Below are positions 1-6,922 of a DNA stretch of 14,813 nt, piece by piece. Under the pieces are notes generated by a model that worked only from the letters and a program-made list of their open reading frames with translations, was not told the DNA's origin and made no database searches. The stretch is from RPQJ01 sp044226195 (GTDB lineage: Bacteria > Pseudomonadota > Gammaproteobacteria > Steroidobacterales > Steroidobacteraceae), in NCBI GenBank assembly GCA_044226195.1, contig JBGAHO010000075.1, positions 1 through 14,813 on the forward strand, written 5' to 3'. How positions within the stretch are numbered: the first letter of the stretch is position 1; the number at the start of each line of letters is the position of its first letter. The position numbers were made by a program, and so were the translations under genes.

Positions 1-160
1 ATATCGCGAGGAGACGCGGCGCGGCTCGTTCGAGCCGGGCAAGCTCGCGGATTTCGTGTTCGTGTCCGGCGATCCGCGCAAGACCCCCGGCGAGCAGATC
101 CGCGACCTCAAGGTCGTCGAGACGATCAAGGAAGGCAAGACGATCTACCCGGGCACCTGA
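1..160 (+). CDS. Amidohydrolase-family protein, C-terminal end only (partial)
   Basis: Only the last 52 codons of a gene entering from the left edge are present, in the frame starting at base 2 and ending at a TGA at 158-160. The visible residues include G-S-F-E-P-G-K-L-A-D-F-V, followed by a D-P pair and a closing V-x-x-T-I-K-E-G-K-T-I-Y. This is the typical C-terminal beta-strand region of metal-dependent amidohydrolases of the imidazolonepropionase/YtcJ type, in which the small beta-sandwich domain re-forms after the TIM barrel. The metal ligands and active site lie outside the window, so neither substrate nor subfamily can be stated. The gene is convergent with the small lipoprotein gene on the other strand, with 33 nt between stops and no convincing terminator there. 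The superfamily call is fairly safe; anything finer is not supported. Confidence 0.7.
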   Translation, partial: YREETRRGSFEPGKLADFVFVSGDPRKTPGEQIRDLKVVETIKEGKTIYPGT

Positions 161-193
161 GTGCCAGGGTGCGTCGGCGGAGCGGAGCGCGAA

Positions 194-580
194 TCAGCCG
201 CCGCCGCAGACGCCTTCGGTGCTCCCGCACACGGCGCTGTGCCGGCGGACGTCCTGCCGCTGCACTTCGGCCTGCTCCTGGACCTGGGCGTACTCCTCCG
301 GCGTCAGGCAGACCGTGTGCGGGATGTTCGAGCCGATGGGCTTCTCGTCCCGGCAGTAGTAGGTCTGCCCGTTCTTCTTCGCGACGCGGTAGCCGAGCGG
401 TGACTTGCGGGCCGTGGACGCCACCACGGTCTTGCCGGCACCCGGACTGCTCGCGGTCGTGGAGGCCGACACCGTGTGGGCCATCGACGGGGTCGCCGCC
501 TGCGAAGTCGGTGACGTCGCGGGCGTGCTGGCACAGCCGCTGGCCACGGCCAACGCGGTCATCAGGACGGGAATGCGCAT
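194..580 (-). CDS. Small cysteine-containing lipoprotein, function unknown
   Basis: A 128-residue protein. I chose the ATG at 580 because a GGAGG stands 4 nt upstream and the product then opens with a short lipoprotein signal (M-R-I-P-V-L, hydrophobic stretch, A-S-G-C with the lipidated Cys at 16). A longer frame reaching to 655 would bury this signal. Residues 17-58 are a Ser/Thr/Ala/Pro-rich linker. Residues 63-101 form the only ordered-looking part, with Y-Y-C-R (Cys76), G-S-N-I-P and V-C-L-T-P-E-E-Y (Cys91), a pattern seen in small uncharacterised proteobacterial envelope proteins. Two more Cys (118 and 125) sit in the Gly-rich tail. Cys76/Cys91 and Cys118/Cys125 could form disulfides in the periplasm. 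I do not recognise a function. It lies 147 nt downstream of queD and could have its own promoter. Confidence 0.7.
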   Translation of the reverse strand: MRIPVLMTALAVASGCASTPATSPTSQAATPSMAHTVSASTTASSPGAGKTVVASTARKSPLGYRVAKKNGQTYYCRDEKPIGSNIPHTVCLTPEEYAQVQEQAEVQRQDVRRHSAVCGSTEGVCGGG

Positions 581-727
581 GCTGCCTCCGTGATCCTGCT
601 CGGATACGAACCCATGCTGCCCGAACCGGCGCCAGGACGCCAATCGGAGTGCCACGGCACCGATCCGGCCACGGGCCGGTGACCCCGAACGACGGCGATC
701 ACGGACGTAACGGTCGGTTGCGGGCGG

Positions 728-1084
728 TCAGTCGCCGCAGTAGCTGGCGCCGCTGGTGCAGGTCTCGTGCACCACGACCCGGGACAGCAGCGGCAACCGG
801 GGCCTCAGCTCGCGCCAGATCCAGCGCGCGAGGTGCTCGCTGGTCGGGTTCTCGAGGCCGGGCACGTCGTTGAGATAGTGGTGGTCCAGGCGCTCGTAGA
901 GCGGCGCGAATGCCTGCTTCACGTCGGCAAAGTCCATGACCCAGCCGAACTGCGGGTCGACCGGCCCCGACACGTGCAATTCGACGCGGAACGAGTGCCC
1001 GTGCAGCCGGGCGCACTTGTGGCCCGCCGGGACGTTCGGCAAGCGGTGTGCGCATTCCAGCGTGAAGGCCTTGAAGATGTCCAT
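728..1084 (-). CDS. queD: 6-carboxy-5,6,7,8-tetrahydropterin synthase (QueD)
   Basis: Converts 7,8-dihydroneopterin triphosphate to 6-carboxytetrahydropterin, an early step towards preQ0 and the queuosine base of tRNA; cytoplasmic and zinc-dependent. The 118-residue product is collinear with E. coli QueD almost end to end. Zinc ligands are H13, H28 and H30 (A-H-R-L near the start and L-H-G-H-S-F). The catalytic residues correspond to C24, H68 and E107 (G-H-K-C-A-R, L-D-H-H-Y-L-N-D and H-E-T-C-T). The signature P-G-L-E-N-P-T-S-E is intact at 75-83. I chose the ATG at 1084, because a longer frame would need a TTG at 1138 inside the end of rlmKL and would add residues the family lacks. The ribosome binding site is weak, and the gene sits 40 nt after rlmKL as the apparent last member of that run. 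No other queuosine gene is visible nearby. Confidence 0.95.
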   Translation of the reverse strand: MDIFKAFTLECAHRLPNVPAGHKCARLHGHSFRVELHVSGPVDPQFGWVMDFADVKQAFAPLYERLDHHYLNDVPGLENPTSEHLARWIWRELRPRLPLLSRVVVHETCTSGASYCGD

Positions 1085-1124
1085 GCGGGTGTCCGGGGGG
1101 CGGGCGCGCAGCTTGCCGAAGACG

Positions 1125-3335
1125 TCAGGCCCCGGCAAGTGCCGAGCCCTGCGGCCGCAGCAGGTAGCAGACGTGGATGCGCGGATTGCGCTTGAAGTCC
1201 TCGGGCAGCGTCGCGCGCGACAGGTCCTCGACGGCGAATCCGGCGAGCGCCTCGCGGTCGAGCCGGAAGCGCTGGTAGTTGTTCGAGAACACCAGCGCGC
1301 CGTCCGGCTCGAGCAGTCGCCCGGCCAGCTGCAGCAGGTCCACGTGGTCGCGCTGTACGTCGAACTCGCGGGTCATGCGCTTCGAGCGCGAGACGGTCGG
1401 CGGATCGACGAAGATGAGGCCGTAGCGCTGCCGCGGCGCGGCGGCCTGTTCCTCCAGCCACTGCAGGCAGTCGGCCTGCACGAACCCGTGCGTCGGGCCC
1501 GCGAGGCCGTTCAACGCGAGGTTGCGCCTGGCCCAGTCGAGGTAGGTGCGCGACATGTCCACGGTGGTCGACGCCGTCGCCCCGCCGCCGACGGCGTGCA
1601 CGGTCGCGGTACCGGTGTACGCGAAGAGGTTCAGGAAGCGGCGTCCCCGCGCCAGCTCGCCGACCCGCGCCCGTGTCAGGCGGTGATCGAGGAACAGCCC
1701 GGTGTCCAGATAGTCGGTGAAGTTCACCAGGAACCGGTACGCCCCCTCGCGCACCGTGTGGAACTCGGCCTCGTCACCGGACTTCTCGTACTGCGTGCCT
1801 TCCTTCTGGCGGCGTCGCACCTTGAACACCACGCGCTCCGGCGCGATCGACAGCGCCTCGGCCAGCACCGACAGCGCCTCGTCGCGCCGCGCACGCGCCG
1901 CGTCCGGGGCAATCGTGTGTGGCGCGGCGTATTCCTGCACGCAGGCCCAGCGCTCGTCGTTGCCGTACAGGTCGACCGCGAAGGCGTACTCCGGCATGTC
2001 GGCGTCGTAGACGCGATAGCAGGCGACGTCCTCGCGCTTCGCCCACTTCGCGAGGTGCGCGACGTTCTTGCGCAAGCGGTTCGCGAACATCGCGGCGCCC
2101 GGTCGTGCACGCGCCGCCTCGAGGCGCGCCTGGCGTGCCTCCTCTGGATCGGGCTCGACCGCGCTCTGGTCGAGCTGGAAGCGCAGCAGCCGACACTCGA
2201 TCGCGCCGTTGAAGAACGTGTGCTGCCGGTAGGCGCGCAGCCTGAGCGCCCGCCCGAGCGGCGGATTGCCGGTGAACACGGCCGCGTCCCAGCCGGCGAA
2301 GCAGGTGATCAGCTTGCTGCCGAGCGTCGCGTACAGCGGCGCGAGCTTTTCCTCGTCACCGAGTCGCACGCCGTAGGGCGGATTGACCATCACCAGCCCC
2401 GCGGGCAGCGAGGTCTTCTCGAGATGCGCGAGGTCGCGTCGCTCGAACACGAGGTGATCGCCGAGTCCCGCGGCGTTGGCATTCGCGATGGCGGCCCGCA
2501 CGGCGCCCTGCTCCCGGTCGCAGCCGCGAAGCCGGCCGGCACCGAGCTGGCCGAGGTCGCGCGCCGACTCGGCGGCCTGGCGCAGGGCCGCCCACGTTTC
2601 CGCATCGTGCTGACGCCAGCGCTCGAAGCCGAAACGTCGTCGCAGCAGACCGGGCGCCACGTTCGCCGCCATCAGGGCCGCCTCGATCACGAAGGTGCCG
2701 GAGCCGCACATGGGGTCGAGGAACGCGCCACCCTGCGCCGCGATCTCCTGCCAGCCGGACCGCAACAGCAACGCGGCGGCGAGGTTCTCCTTGAGCGGCG
2801 CCTCGACACCGGACTGCCGGTAGCCGCGCCGGTGCAGGGGTTCACCGGAAAGGTCGATGCCGATCGTCGCGCGCTCGCGCGCGAAGCGGACACTGATGCG
2901 CAGGTCGGGTCGATCGGTGTCGACCGAGGGACGCGTCCCCGCCGCCTCACGGATGCGATCGACGACGGCGTCCTTGACCTTGAGCGCGGCGAACTGCGAG
3001 TGACGCAGCCACGCGGGACTCTCGCCCACCGTATCCACGGCGAGCGTCCCCTCCGGCGCGAGATGCTGCAGCCAGTCGATCGCGCGCACGCCGTCGTAAA
3101 GGGCTTCCGGGGACGTGGCCGGCACGTCGGCCAGCGTGAGGAGCACGCGGCTCGCGGTGCGCGAGTGCAGGCAGGCGAGATAGCCGTGCGACAAGGGACC
3201 GTTGAAGGAAACGCCCGCCGGATGTTCGCGGCCCGGCTCGATGCCGACCGCGCGCAGCTCGGCCGCGAGCAGGTCCGCCACGTTGAGCGGGCAGGCCGCG
3301 AAGAACTGCAGACTCGCCACGGCGGACTCAGTCAT
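1125..3335 (-). CDS. rlmL: Bifunctional 23S rRNA guanine methyltransferase RlmKL
   Basis: A 736-residue fused SAM-dependent methyltransferase. By family it makes m2G2445 (RlmL half) and m7G2069 (RlmK half) in 23S rRNA during 50S assembly. Order of parts: an N-terminal ferredoxin-like/THUMP RNA-binding region (about 1-165); the RlmL Rossmann domain with F-L-D-P-M-C-G-S-G-T at 205-214 and the N-P-P-Y catalytic motif at 318-321; and the RlmK domain with N-L-F-A-Y-T-G-T at 569-576 and V-D-P-P-T at 643-647. The length is slightly above the roughly 700 residues of E. coli RlmKL. I chose the ATG at 3335 because the protein then starts just before the conserved F-F-A-A-C-P. This start overlaps the stop of the upstream repair gene by 8 nt, implying translational coupling. 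The full fusion, rather than RlmL alone, argues for Gammaproteobacteria. Confidence 0.95.
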   Translation of the reverse strand: MTESAVASLQFFAACPLNVADLLAAELRAVGIEPGREHPAGVSFNGPLSHGYLACLHSRTASRVLLTLADVPATSPEALYDGVRAIDWLQHLAPEGTLAVDTVGESPAWLRHSQFAALKVKDAVVDRIREAAGTRPSVDTDRPDLRISVRFARERATIGIDLSGEPLHRRGYRQSGVEAPLKENLAAALLLRSGWQEIAAQGGAFLDPMCGSGTFVIEAALMAANVAPGLLRRRFGFERWRQHDAETWAALRQAAESARDLGQLGAGRLRGCDREQGAVRAAIANANAAGLGDHLVFERRDLAHLEKTSLPAGLVMVNPPYGVRLGDEEKLAPLYATLGSKLITCFAGWDAAVFTGNPPLGRALRLRAYRQHTFFNGAIECRLLRFQLDQSAVEPDPEEARQARLEAARARPGAAMFANRLRKNVAHLAKWAKREDVACYRVYDADMPEYAFAVDLYGNDERWACVQEYAAPHTIAPDAARARRDEALSVLAEALSIAPERVVFKVRRRQKEGTQYEKSGDEAEFHTVREGAYRFLVNFTDYLDTGLFLDHRLTRARVGELARGRRFLNLFAYTGTATVHAVGGGATASTTVDMSRTYLDWARRNLALNGLAGPTHGFVQADCLQWLEEQAAAPRQRYGLIFVDPPTVSRSKRMTREFDVQRDHVDLLQLAGRLLEPDGALVFSNNYQRFRLDREALAGFAVEDLSRATLPEDFKRNPRIHVCYLLRPQGSALAGA

Positions 3336-4779
3336 GGCGCTCGACCCGTCCGTCGAGGCGCAGGATCCGGCGACGATCGAGACGTTCGAGGCAGCGGCCG
3401 AGGATGCGATAGCTGTCGGCGTCGAACGCATCGAGCCGGCGCGTACCGATCAGCCCGTCGACCTCGCCCGGGTCGCGCGCCGTGCCGAGGTGCTGCCAGC
3501 GGTCGATCACGTGCAGCACGTCCGGTGCGCCCGCCGGGCCCGGCTCCCGGATGCCGATGGCGCCGGGGAACGGCCAGGGCTTCAAGCGCAGCGAGGACAG
3601 GGCGAGTTGCAGTCGCGCGTCGTGCAACGCGAGCGCCTCCTTGCCGACACAGGCGCCGCGACAGCGCCCGAGCTGGTGCGCGAAGCACGACCCCTCGCCC
3701 GCCTCGCGGCCCAGCACCTTGAGGCACAGGCCGTGCTCGCGCGCCTTGCCTTCGAGCGCGCGCCACGCATCGCGCTCCGAGCGGAACGGGCCGTAGGTCA
3801 CGATCTCGGTGTCGAAGGCATCGACGTCGAGCGGCGCCACCTCCGGGCGCAGCGCGCCCTCGCGTTCGACGAGGCGCAGGCCGCACAGCGAATCCGACTT
3901 GCGCAGGCGACGGTTCGCGCTCGGTGCCAGCTGCTTCACGAGCTTCGACTCGAGCAGCAGCGCCCCGAGCTCGCCGCCCGTCTCGATCCACTCCACCTCG
4001 CGCACCTGGCGCGCGAGCTTCGCTTCCTTGCCTTCGCGGTGCTCGGCCGCGAAGTGATCGAACACGCGGCTGCGCAGGTTGCGGCTCTTGCCGACGTACA
4101 GCAGCGCACCGCCTTCGCCGCGGAAGAGATACACGCCCGGCGCTTCGGGCAGTTCGTCGGCGAGGTCGCCTGCGAGCTGCGGCGGCAGGCGTGCCTCCGC
4201 GAGCGCACTCTCGATCACCTCGTCGAGCCGCTCCGCACCGCGCTGCCGTTCCATGGCCGCGAGCAGCGCGGGCAGCACCTGCGCGTCCCCGAGCGCGCGG
4301 TGGCGGGCGGAGCAGTCGAGACCGAAGCGCTCCATCAGCGTGTCGAGATTGTGGCGGGCGTGCTCGGCGTAGAGCGTGCGCGACAGGCGGACGGTGCACA
4401 GCACCGGCGCCGAGAACTTCTCGCCGACGCGCCGGAATTCCGCACGCAGGAATCCGTAGTCGAAGCGGGCGTTGTGGGCGACGAAGAGCCGACCGTCGAG
4501 GCGGCGGCGCACCTCGGCCCGCACGTCCTCGAAACGCGGGGCGTCGGCCACCATCGTGTCGTCGATGCCGGTGAACGCGACGATCGACGACGGGATGCGC
4601 ATGCCGGGATGCACGAGCGTCGACCATTCCTCGACGATCTGTCCGCGCTCGAGCAGGACGATGCCCACCTCGATGATGCGGTGCTGGGCCGCCATGCCGC
4701 CCGTCGTCTCGAGGTCGACGCACGCCACGGGGCCCTGCAGCGAGCGGGCCTCCAGGGCAACCTCGGCGAGCGTCGCCAT
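3328..4779 (-). CDS. DnaQ-like exonuclease fused to GIY-YIG/UvrC-like nuclease
   Basis: A 483-residue protein, probably cytoplasmic and acting on DNA. Residues 18-175 are a DEDDh 3'-5' exonuclease like the Pol III epsilon subunit: D22-L-E24-T-T-G (Exo I), H-N-A-R-F-D107 (Exo II) and H160-R-A-L-G-D165 (Exo III), all acidic residues kept. Residues 212-290 are a GIY-YIG nuclease like the UvrC N-terminus and Cho: P-G-V-Y217-L-F, L-L-Y228-V-G-K, the R in S-R-N-L, and E277 in L-L-L-E-S-K-L-V-K. Further on, C352, C365, C373 and C377 (C-x12-C-x7-C-x3-C, with G-R-C-R-G-A-C) match the cysteine cluster of UvrC-type proteins, where an iron-sulfur cluster has been reported. There are no UvrC RNase H-like or HhH domains. 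Such fusions are often annotated simply as epsilon subunit. The start lies 10 nt after aguB; a repair role is inferred. Confidence 0.85.
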   Translation of the reverse strand: MATLAEVALEARSLQGPVACVDLETTGGMAAQHRIIEVGIVLLERGQIVEEWSTLVHPGMRIPSSIVAFTGIDDTMVADAPRFEDVRAEVRRRLDGRLFVAHNARFDYGFLRAEFRRVGEKFSAPVLCTVRLSRTLYAEHARHNLDTLMERFGLDCSARHRALGDAQVLPALLAAMERQRGAERLDEVIESALAEARLPPQLAGDLADELPEAPGVYLFRGEGGALLYVGKSRNLRSRVFDHFAAEHREGKEAKLARQVREVEWIETGGELGALLLESKLVKQLAPSANRRLRKSDSLCGLRLVEREGALRPEVAPLDVDAFDTEIVTYGPFRSERDAWRALEGKAREHGLCLKVLGREAGEGSCFAHQLGRCRGACVGKEALALHDARLQLALSSLRLKPWPFPGAIGIREPGPAGAPDVLHVIDRWQHLGTARDPGEVDGLIGTRRLDAFDADSYRILGRCLERLDRRRILRLDGRVERHD

Positions 4780-4789
4780 GCCGCGCCGC

Positions 4790-5662
4790 TCAGCGGCTCG
4801 AGCGGCCGTCGTAGCTGAGGATCGCTCCGTACAGTTCCGGCCGACGGTCGCGGAAGACGCCCCATGCGTGACGCTGCGCGCGGACCGCGTCGAGGTCGAA
4901 GCTCGCGGTCAGCACCGCGGGCGTGCTGCGGTCAGCTTCGACGACCTTGCCGCCGGTCGGGTCCGCGATGAACGACGACCCATAGAAGGTCATCTCGTAC
5001 TTCTGTCCCTTCTCGACGCCAATGCGGTTCGACGCGACCAGCGGCATGACGTTGGCCGCGGCGTGGCCCTGCATGGTGCGCTGCCAGTGATCGCGCGAAT
5101 CGATGCTGGCGTCCTGCGGTTCCGAGCCGATGGCCGTCGGATAGAGCAGCGCATCCGCCCCCATCAGCGCCATGCAGCGGGCCGCCTCCGGGAACCACTG
5201 GTCCCAGCAGATGCCGACCCCGAGCGTGCCGTAGCGCGTCTTCCACACCCGGAAGCCCGTGTCGCCCGGCGAGAAATAGAACTTCTCGTGGTAGCCCGGC
5301 CCCTCGGGGATGTGCGACTTGCGATACACGCCGAGCACCGCACCGTCGGCATCGATCATGGCGAGCGAGTTGAAGTACGCGTTGTTGTGGCGCTCGAAGA
5401 CGCTGAGCGGCAGCACGACCTGCAGTTCCCGCGCGAGGGCCTGGAAACGCGCGACGACCGGGCTGCCCTCGATCGGCCGCGCGAGCCCGAAATGCGCCGG
5501 GTCGTGGTCCTTGCAGAAATAGGGCGTCTCGAACAGTTCCTGCAGCAGGATGACCTGGCCACCCCGGGCGGCGGCCTCGCGCACCGCCCGCTCGGCGGAC
5601 GCGAGGTTCGCGGCGGCGTCGGTCGAGCAGGCGAACTGGGTGGCGGCGAACGTGATTTTCAT
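4790..5662 (-). CDS. aguB: N-carbamoylputrescine amidase (AguB, nitrilase superfamily)
   Basis: Hydrolyses N-carbamoylputrescine to putrescine, CO2 and ammonia, the last step of the agmatine deiminase route to putrescine; cytoplasmic. The 290-residue product shows the Glu-Lys-Cys triad of the nitrilase fold: E42 (Q-E-L-F-E-T-P-Y-F), K115 (Y-R-K-S-H-I-P) and C152 (G-I-C-W-D-Q-W-F-P-E). The surrounding residues, especially P-Y-F-C-K, E-G-P-G-Y-H-E-K-F-Y-F and the Q-D-A-S-I-D-S-R-D-H-W stretch, are those of AguB rather than generic nitrilases. I chose the ATG at 5662, which gives the family's M-K-I-T-F-A-A-T-Q start; in-frame sequence further upstream runs into the promoter region. It leads the run aguB, repair nuclease, rlmKL, queD. 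The partner agmatine deiminase gene aguA is not in the window. Confidence 0.92.
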   Translation of the reverse strand: MKITFAATQFACSTDAAANLASAERAVREAAARGGQVILLQELFETPYFCKDHDPAHFGLARPIEGSPVVARFQALARELQVVLPLSVFERHNNAYFNSLAMIDADGAVLGVYRKSHIPEGPGYHEKFYFSPGDTGFRVWKTRYGTLGVGICWDQWFPEAARCMALMGADALLYPTAIGSEPQDASIDSRDHWQRTMQGHAAANVMPLVASNRIGVEKGQKYEMTFYGSSFIADPTGGKVVEADRSTPAVLTASFDLDAVRAQRHAWGVFRDRRPELYGAILSYDGRSSR

Positions 5663-5691
5663 TTCGGGCTCGGAACTGGCGCGATGGCGCA

Positions 5692-5697
5692 ATTGTA
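5692..5697 (-). promoter_or_regulatory. Candidate -10 element for the aguB operon
   Basis: On the minus strand the sequence reads TACAAT, five of six matches to the sigma-70 -10 consensus. Transcription would begin near 5686, about 24 nt before the aguB ATG at 5662. No good -35 hexamer lies 16-18 bp upstream (the bases there read CGAATC or similar), so the promoter would be weak or activator-dependent. The stretch TGGTCCAG just upstream of the -10 could be a protein-binding site. Position and sequence are seen; function is inferred. Confidence 0.35.
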
Positions 5698-5712
5698 TCC
5701 AAACTGGACCAC

Positions 5713-5764
5713 GCGATTCGGCTCCCGTGGAACCGTCCGCAGGCGGCTCCACGGGGCGAATCGC
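5713..5764. repeat. Long interrupted inverted repeat between divergent genes
   Basis: Two nested perfect 8-bp arms: GCGATTCG at 5713-5720 pairs with CGAATCGC at 5757-5764, and CCCGTGGA at 5724-5731 pairs with TCCACGGG at 5748-5755. A short asymmetric bulge lies between the arms, and a further CCG/CGG pairing (5733-5735 with 5744-5746) sits around an 8-nt loop. It lies between the aguB start and the DUF937/OmpA gene, ending 36 nt before the ATG at 5801. No U-run follows on either strand, so it does not look like a terminator. It may be a 5' UTR structure, a cruciform, an operator or a small dispersed repeat. Confidence 0.75.
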
Positions 5765-5800
5765 CGTTCACCATGGAACTACCCAATGTCAGGAGACACC

Positions 5801-6859
5801 ATGTCCGCATCCCTCCTCGAAGACCTGTCCGGGCTATTTTCGCCCGACCTCATCCGCAAGGCCGCCGCCGCGTTCGGCGAGCAGCCCCATGCGGTGGGCC
5901 GCGGCCTCGACGCTGCGATTCCCCTGCTGTTCGGCAGCATTGCACACCGCGCGGGCGATCCCGGCTTCGCATCGAAACTGCTCGACATGGCGACCCACGC
6001 CGGCCATGACCGGTCGCTGCTGCAGTCGCCGGAGGCGCTGATCGGACCCAATGCCGCAGCGCTGCCCGCGGCATCCGCGGGCAGCCAGTTGCTGGGCGCA
6101 CTGTTCGGCGATGACCCGGCTGCCGTCCGTGGCGCTCTCGCGAGCCACGCCGAAGTGAAGACCTCGACGGCGTCGTCGTTGCTCGGCATCGGCGCGCCGG
6201 TCGTGCTCGCCCTCCTCGGCTCCCAGGCGGCCTCACGCAAGCTCGACGGACCTGCGCTGGCGAGCGCACTGCGCAACCAGAAGCAGCTCTTCGCGGCAGC
6301 ACTGCCCGCGTCCCTGCAGAAATTCGTCGGCATCGACACGGTGGCGCCGGCCGTTGCGGCCGACGACTCTGCTTCCAGCCGGGGCAGCTGGTTCCTGCCG
6401 GCGCTGCTCCTGGTCGGCATCGTCCTGATGCTGCCGTACTGCTCGCGTCACGACGAGCCGTCGGTCGTGGCCACGCCAGCCGTGGTCGCCGAGGCTCCCG
6501 TCGTCGCAACGCCGGCTGCGGAGGCGCCCGCGCCGCAAGCCGCGGAGAAACCGATCGCGACGCTGCACTTCGATGTCGGCAAGTCCGAGCTGCAGGCCGA
6601 TGCGGACACGTTGCTGGCGCCCATCGCCGCCTACGTGCAGGCCAATGCCGGCTCGATGGCGGTGGTGTCCGGCTTCCATGACCCGACGGGCAACCAGGCG
6701 GCGAATGAAGAACTGGCCAAGCAACGGGCGTTCGCGGTGAAGGCCGCGCTCGTCGCCGCCGGTCTCACCGAGGCGCAAATCGAGTTGCAGAAGCCCGCCG
6801 TGACCGAAGGTGGCGGTTCTCTCGAAGAAGCTCGCCGCGTGGAAGTGTCGGTGCGCTGA
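5801..6859 (+). CDS. DUF937 - transmembrane - OmpA-domain envelope protein
   Basis: A 352-residue protein starting at an ATG preceded by a good AGGAGA site 7 nt away. Residues 1-175 match the DUF937 (YidB-like) fold: S-L-L-E-D-L-S-G-L-F at the start and helical, Ala/Leu-rich repeats including S-S-L-L-G-I-G-A-P-V-V-L-A-L-L-G. One hydrophobic helix follows at about 197-214, then a Val/Ala/Pro/Glu linker (220-250). The C-terminus (253-352) is an OmpA-type peptidoglycan-binding domain with H-F-D-V-G-K-S-E-L, D294 and R309 at the positions of the diaminopimelate-binding Asp and Arg, and a closing R-R-V-E-V-S-V. Predicted topology is cytoplasmic DUF937, one inner-membrane crossing and a periplasmic OmpA domain touching peptidoglycan. 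There is no signal peptide at the N-terminus. The gene is monocistronic, followed by a terminator. What DUF937 does is not established. Confidence 0.88.
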   Translation: MSASLLEDLSGLFSPDLIRKAAAAFGEQPHAVGRGLDAAIPLLFGSIAHRAGDPGFASKLLDMATHAGHDRSLLQSPEALIGPNAAALPAASAGSQLLGALFGDDPAAVRGALASHAEVKTSTASSLLGIGAPVVLALLGSQAASRKLDGPALASALRNQKQLFAAALPASLQKFVGIDTVAPAVAADDSASSRGSWFLPALLLVGIVLMLPYCSRHDEPSVVATPAVVAEAPVVATPAAEAPAPQAAEKPIATLHFDVGKSELQADADTLLAPIAAYVQANAGSMAVVSGFHDPTGNQAANEELAKQRAFAVKAALVAAGLTEAQIELQKPAVTEGGGSLEEARRVEVSVR

Positions 6860-6888
6860 TCGCGCGCCGCGCCGGGCGTAAACCCATG

Positions 6889-6916
6889 AGGCCCCTGCAG
6901 CCGCCTGCAGGGGCCT
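6889..6916. terminator. Hairpin terminator between convergent genes
   Basis: A perfect 12-bp stem (AGGCCCCTGCAG at 6889-6900 with its complement at 6905-6916) closes a CCGC loop. On the + strand it is followed by CCTGTTT, a short T-rich stretch, 30 nt after the stop of the DUF937/OmpA gene. On the minus strand it lies 7 nt after the DUF885 stop and is followed by CATGGGTTTAC, so it could stop transcripts from both sides. Confidence 0.8.
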
Positions 6917-6922
6917 CCTGTT

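Noticed and set aside
665..679. 6-bp GC hairpin (CCGGCC/GGCCGG) downstream of queD
   Set aside because: There is no T-run on either side and the stem is short, so I could not call it a terminator at useful confidence.
936..3722. A 928-codon open frame on + across queD, rlmKL and the repair gene
   Set aside because: Its protein is low-complexity Arg/Ala/Gly-rich with no family motif, and it runs antisense to well-supported genes. Long antisense frames are expected at this GC content.
4472..5800. In-frame upstream extension of the DUF937/OmpA gene to 795 codons
   Set aside because: The added part is antisense to aguB and the repair gene. The strong AGGAGA site and family homology begin at 5801.
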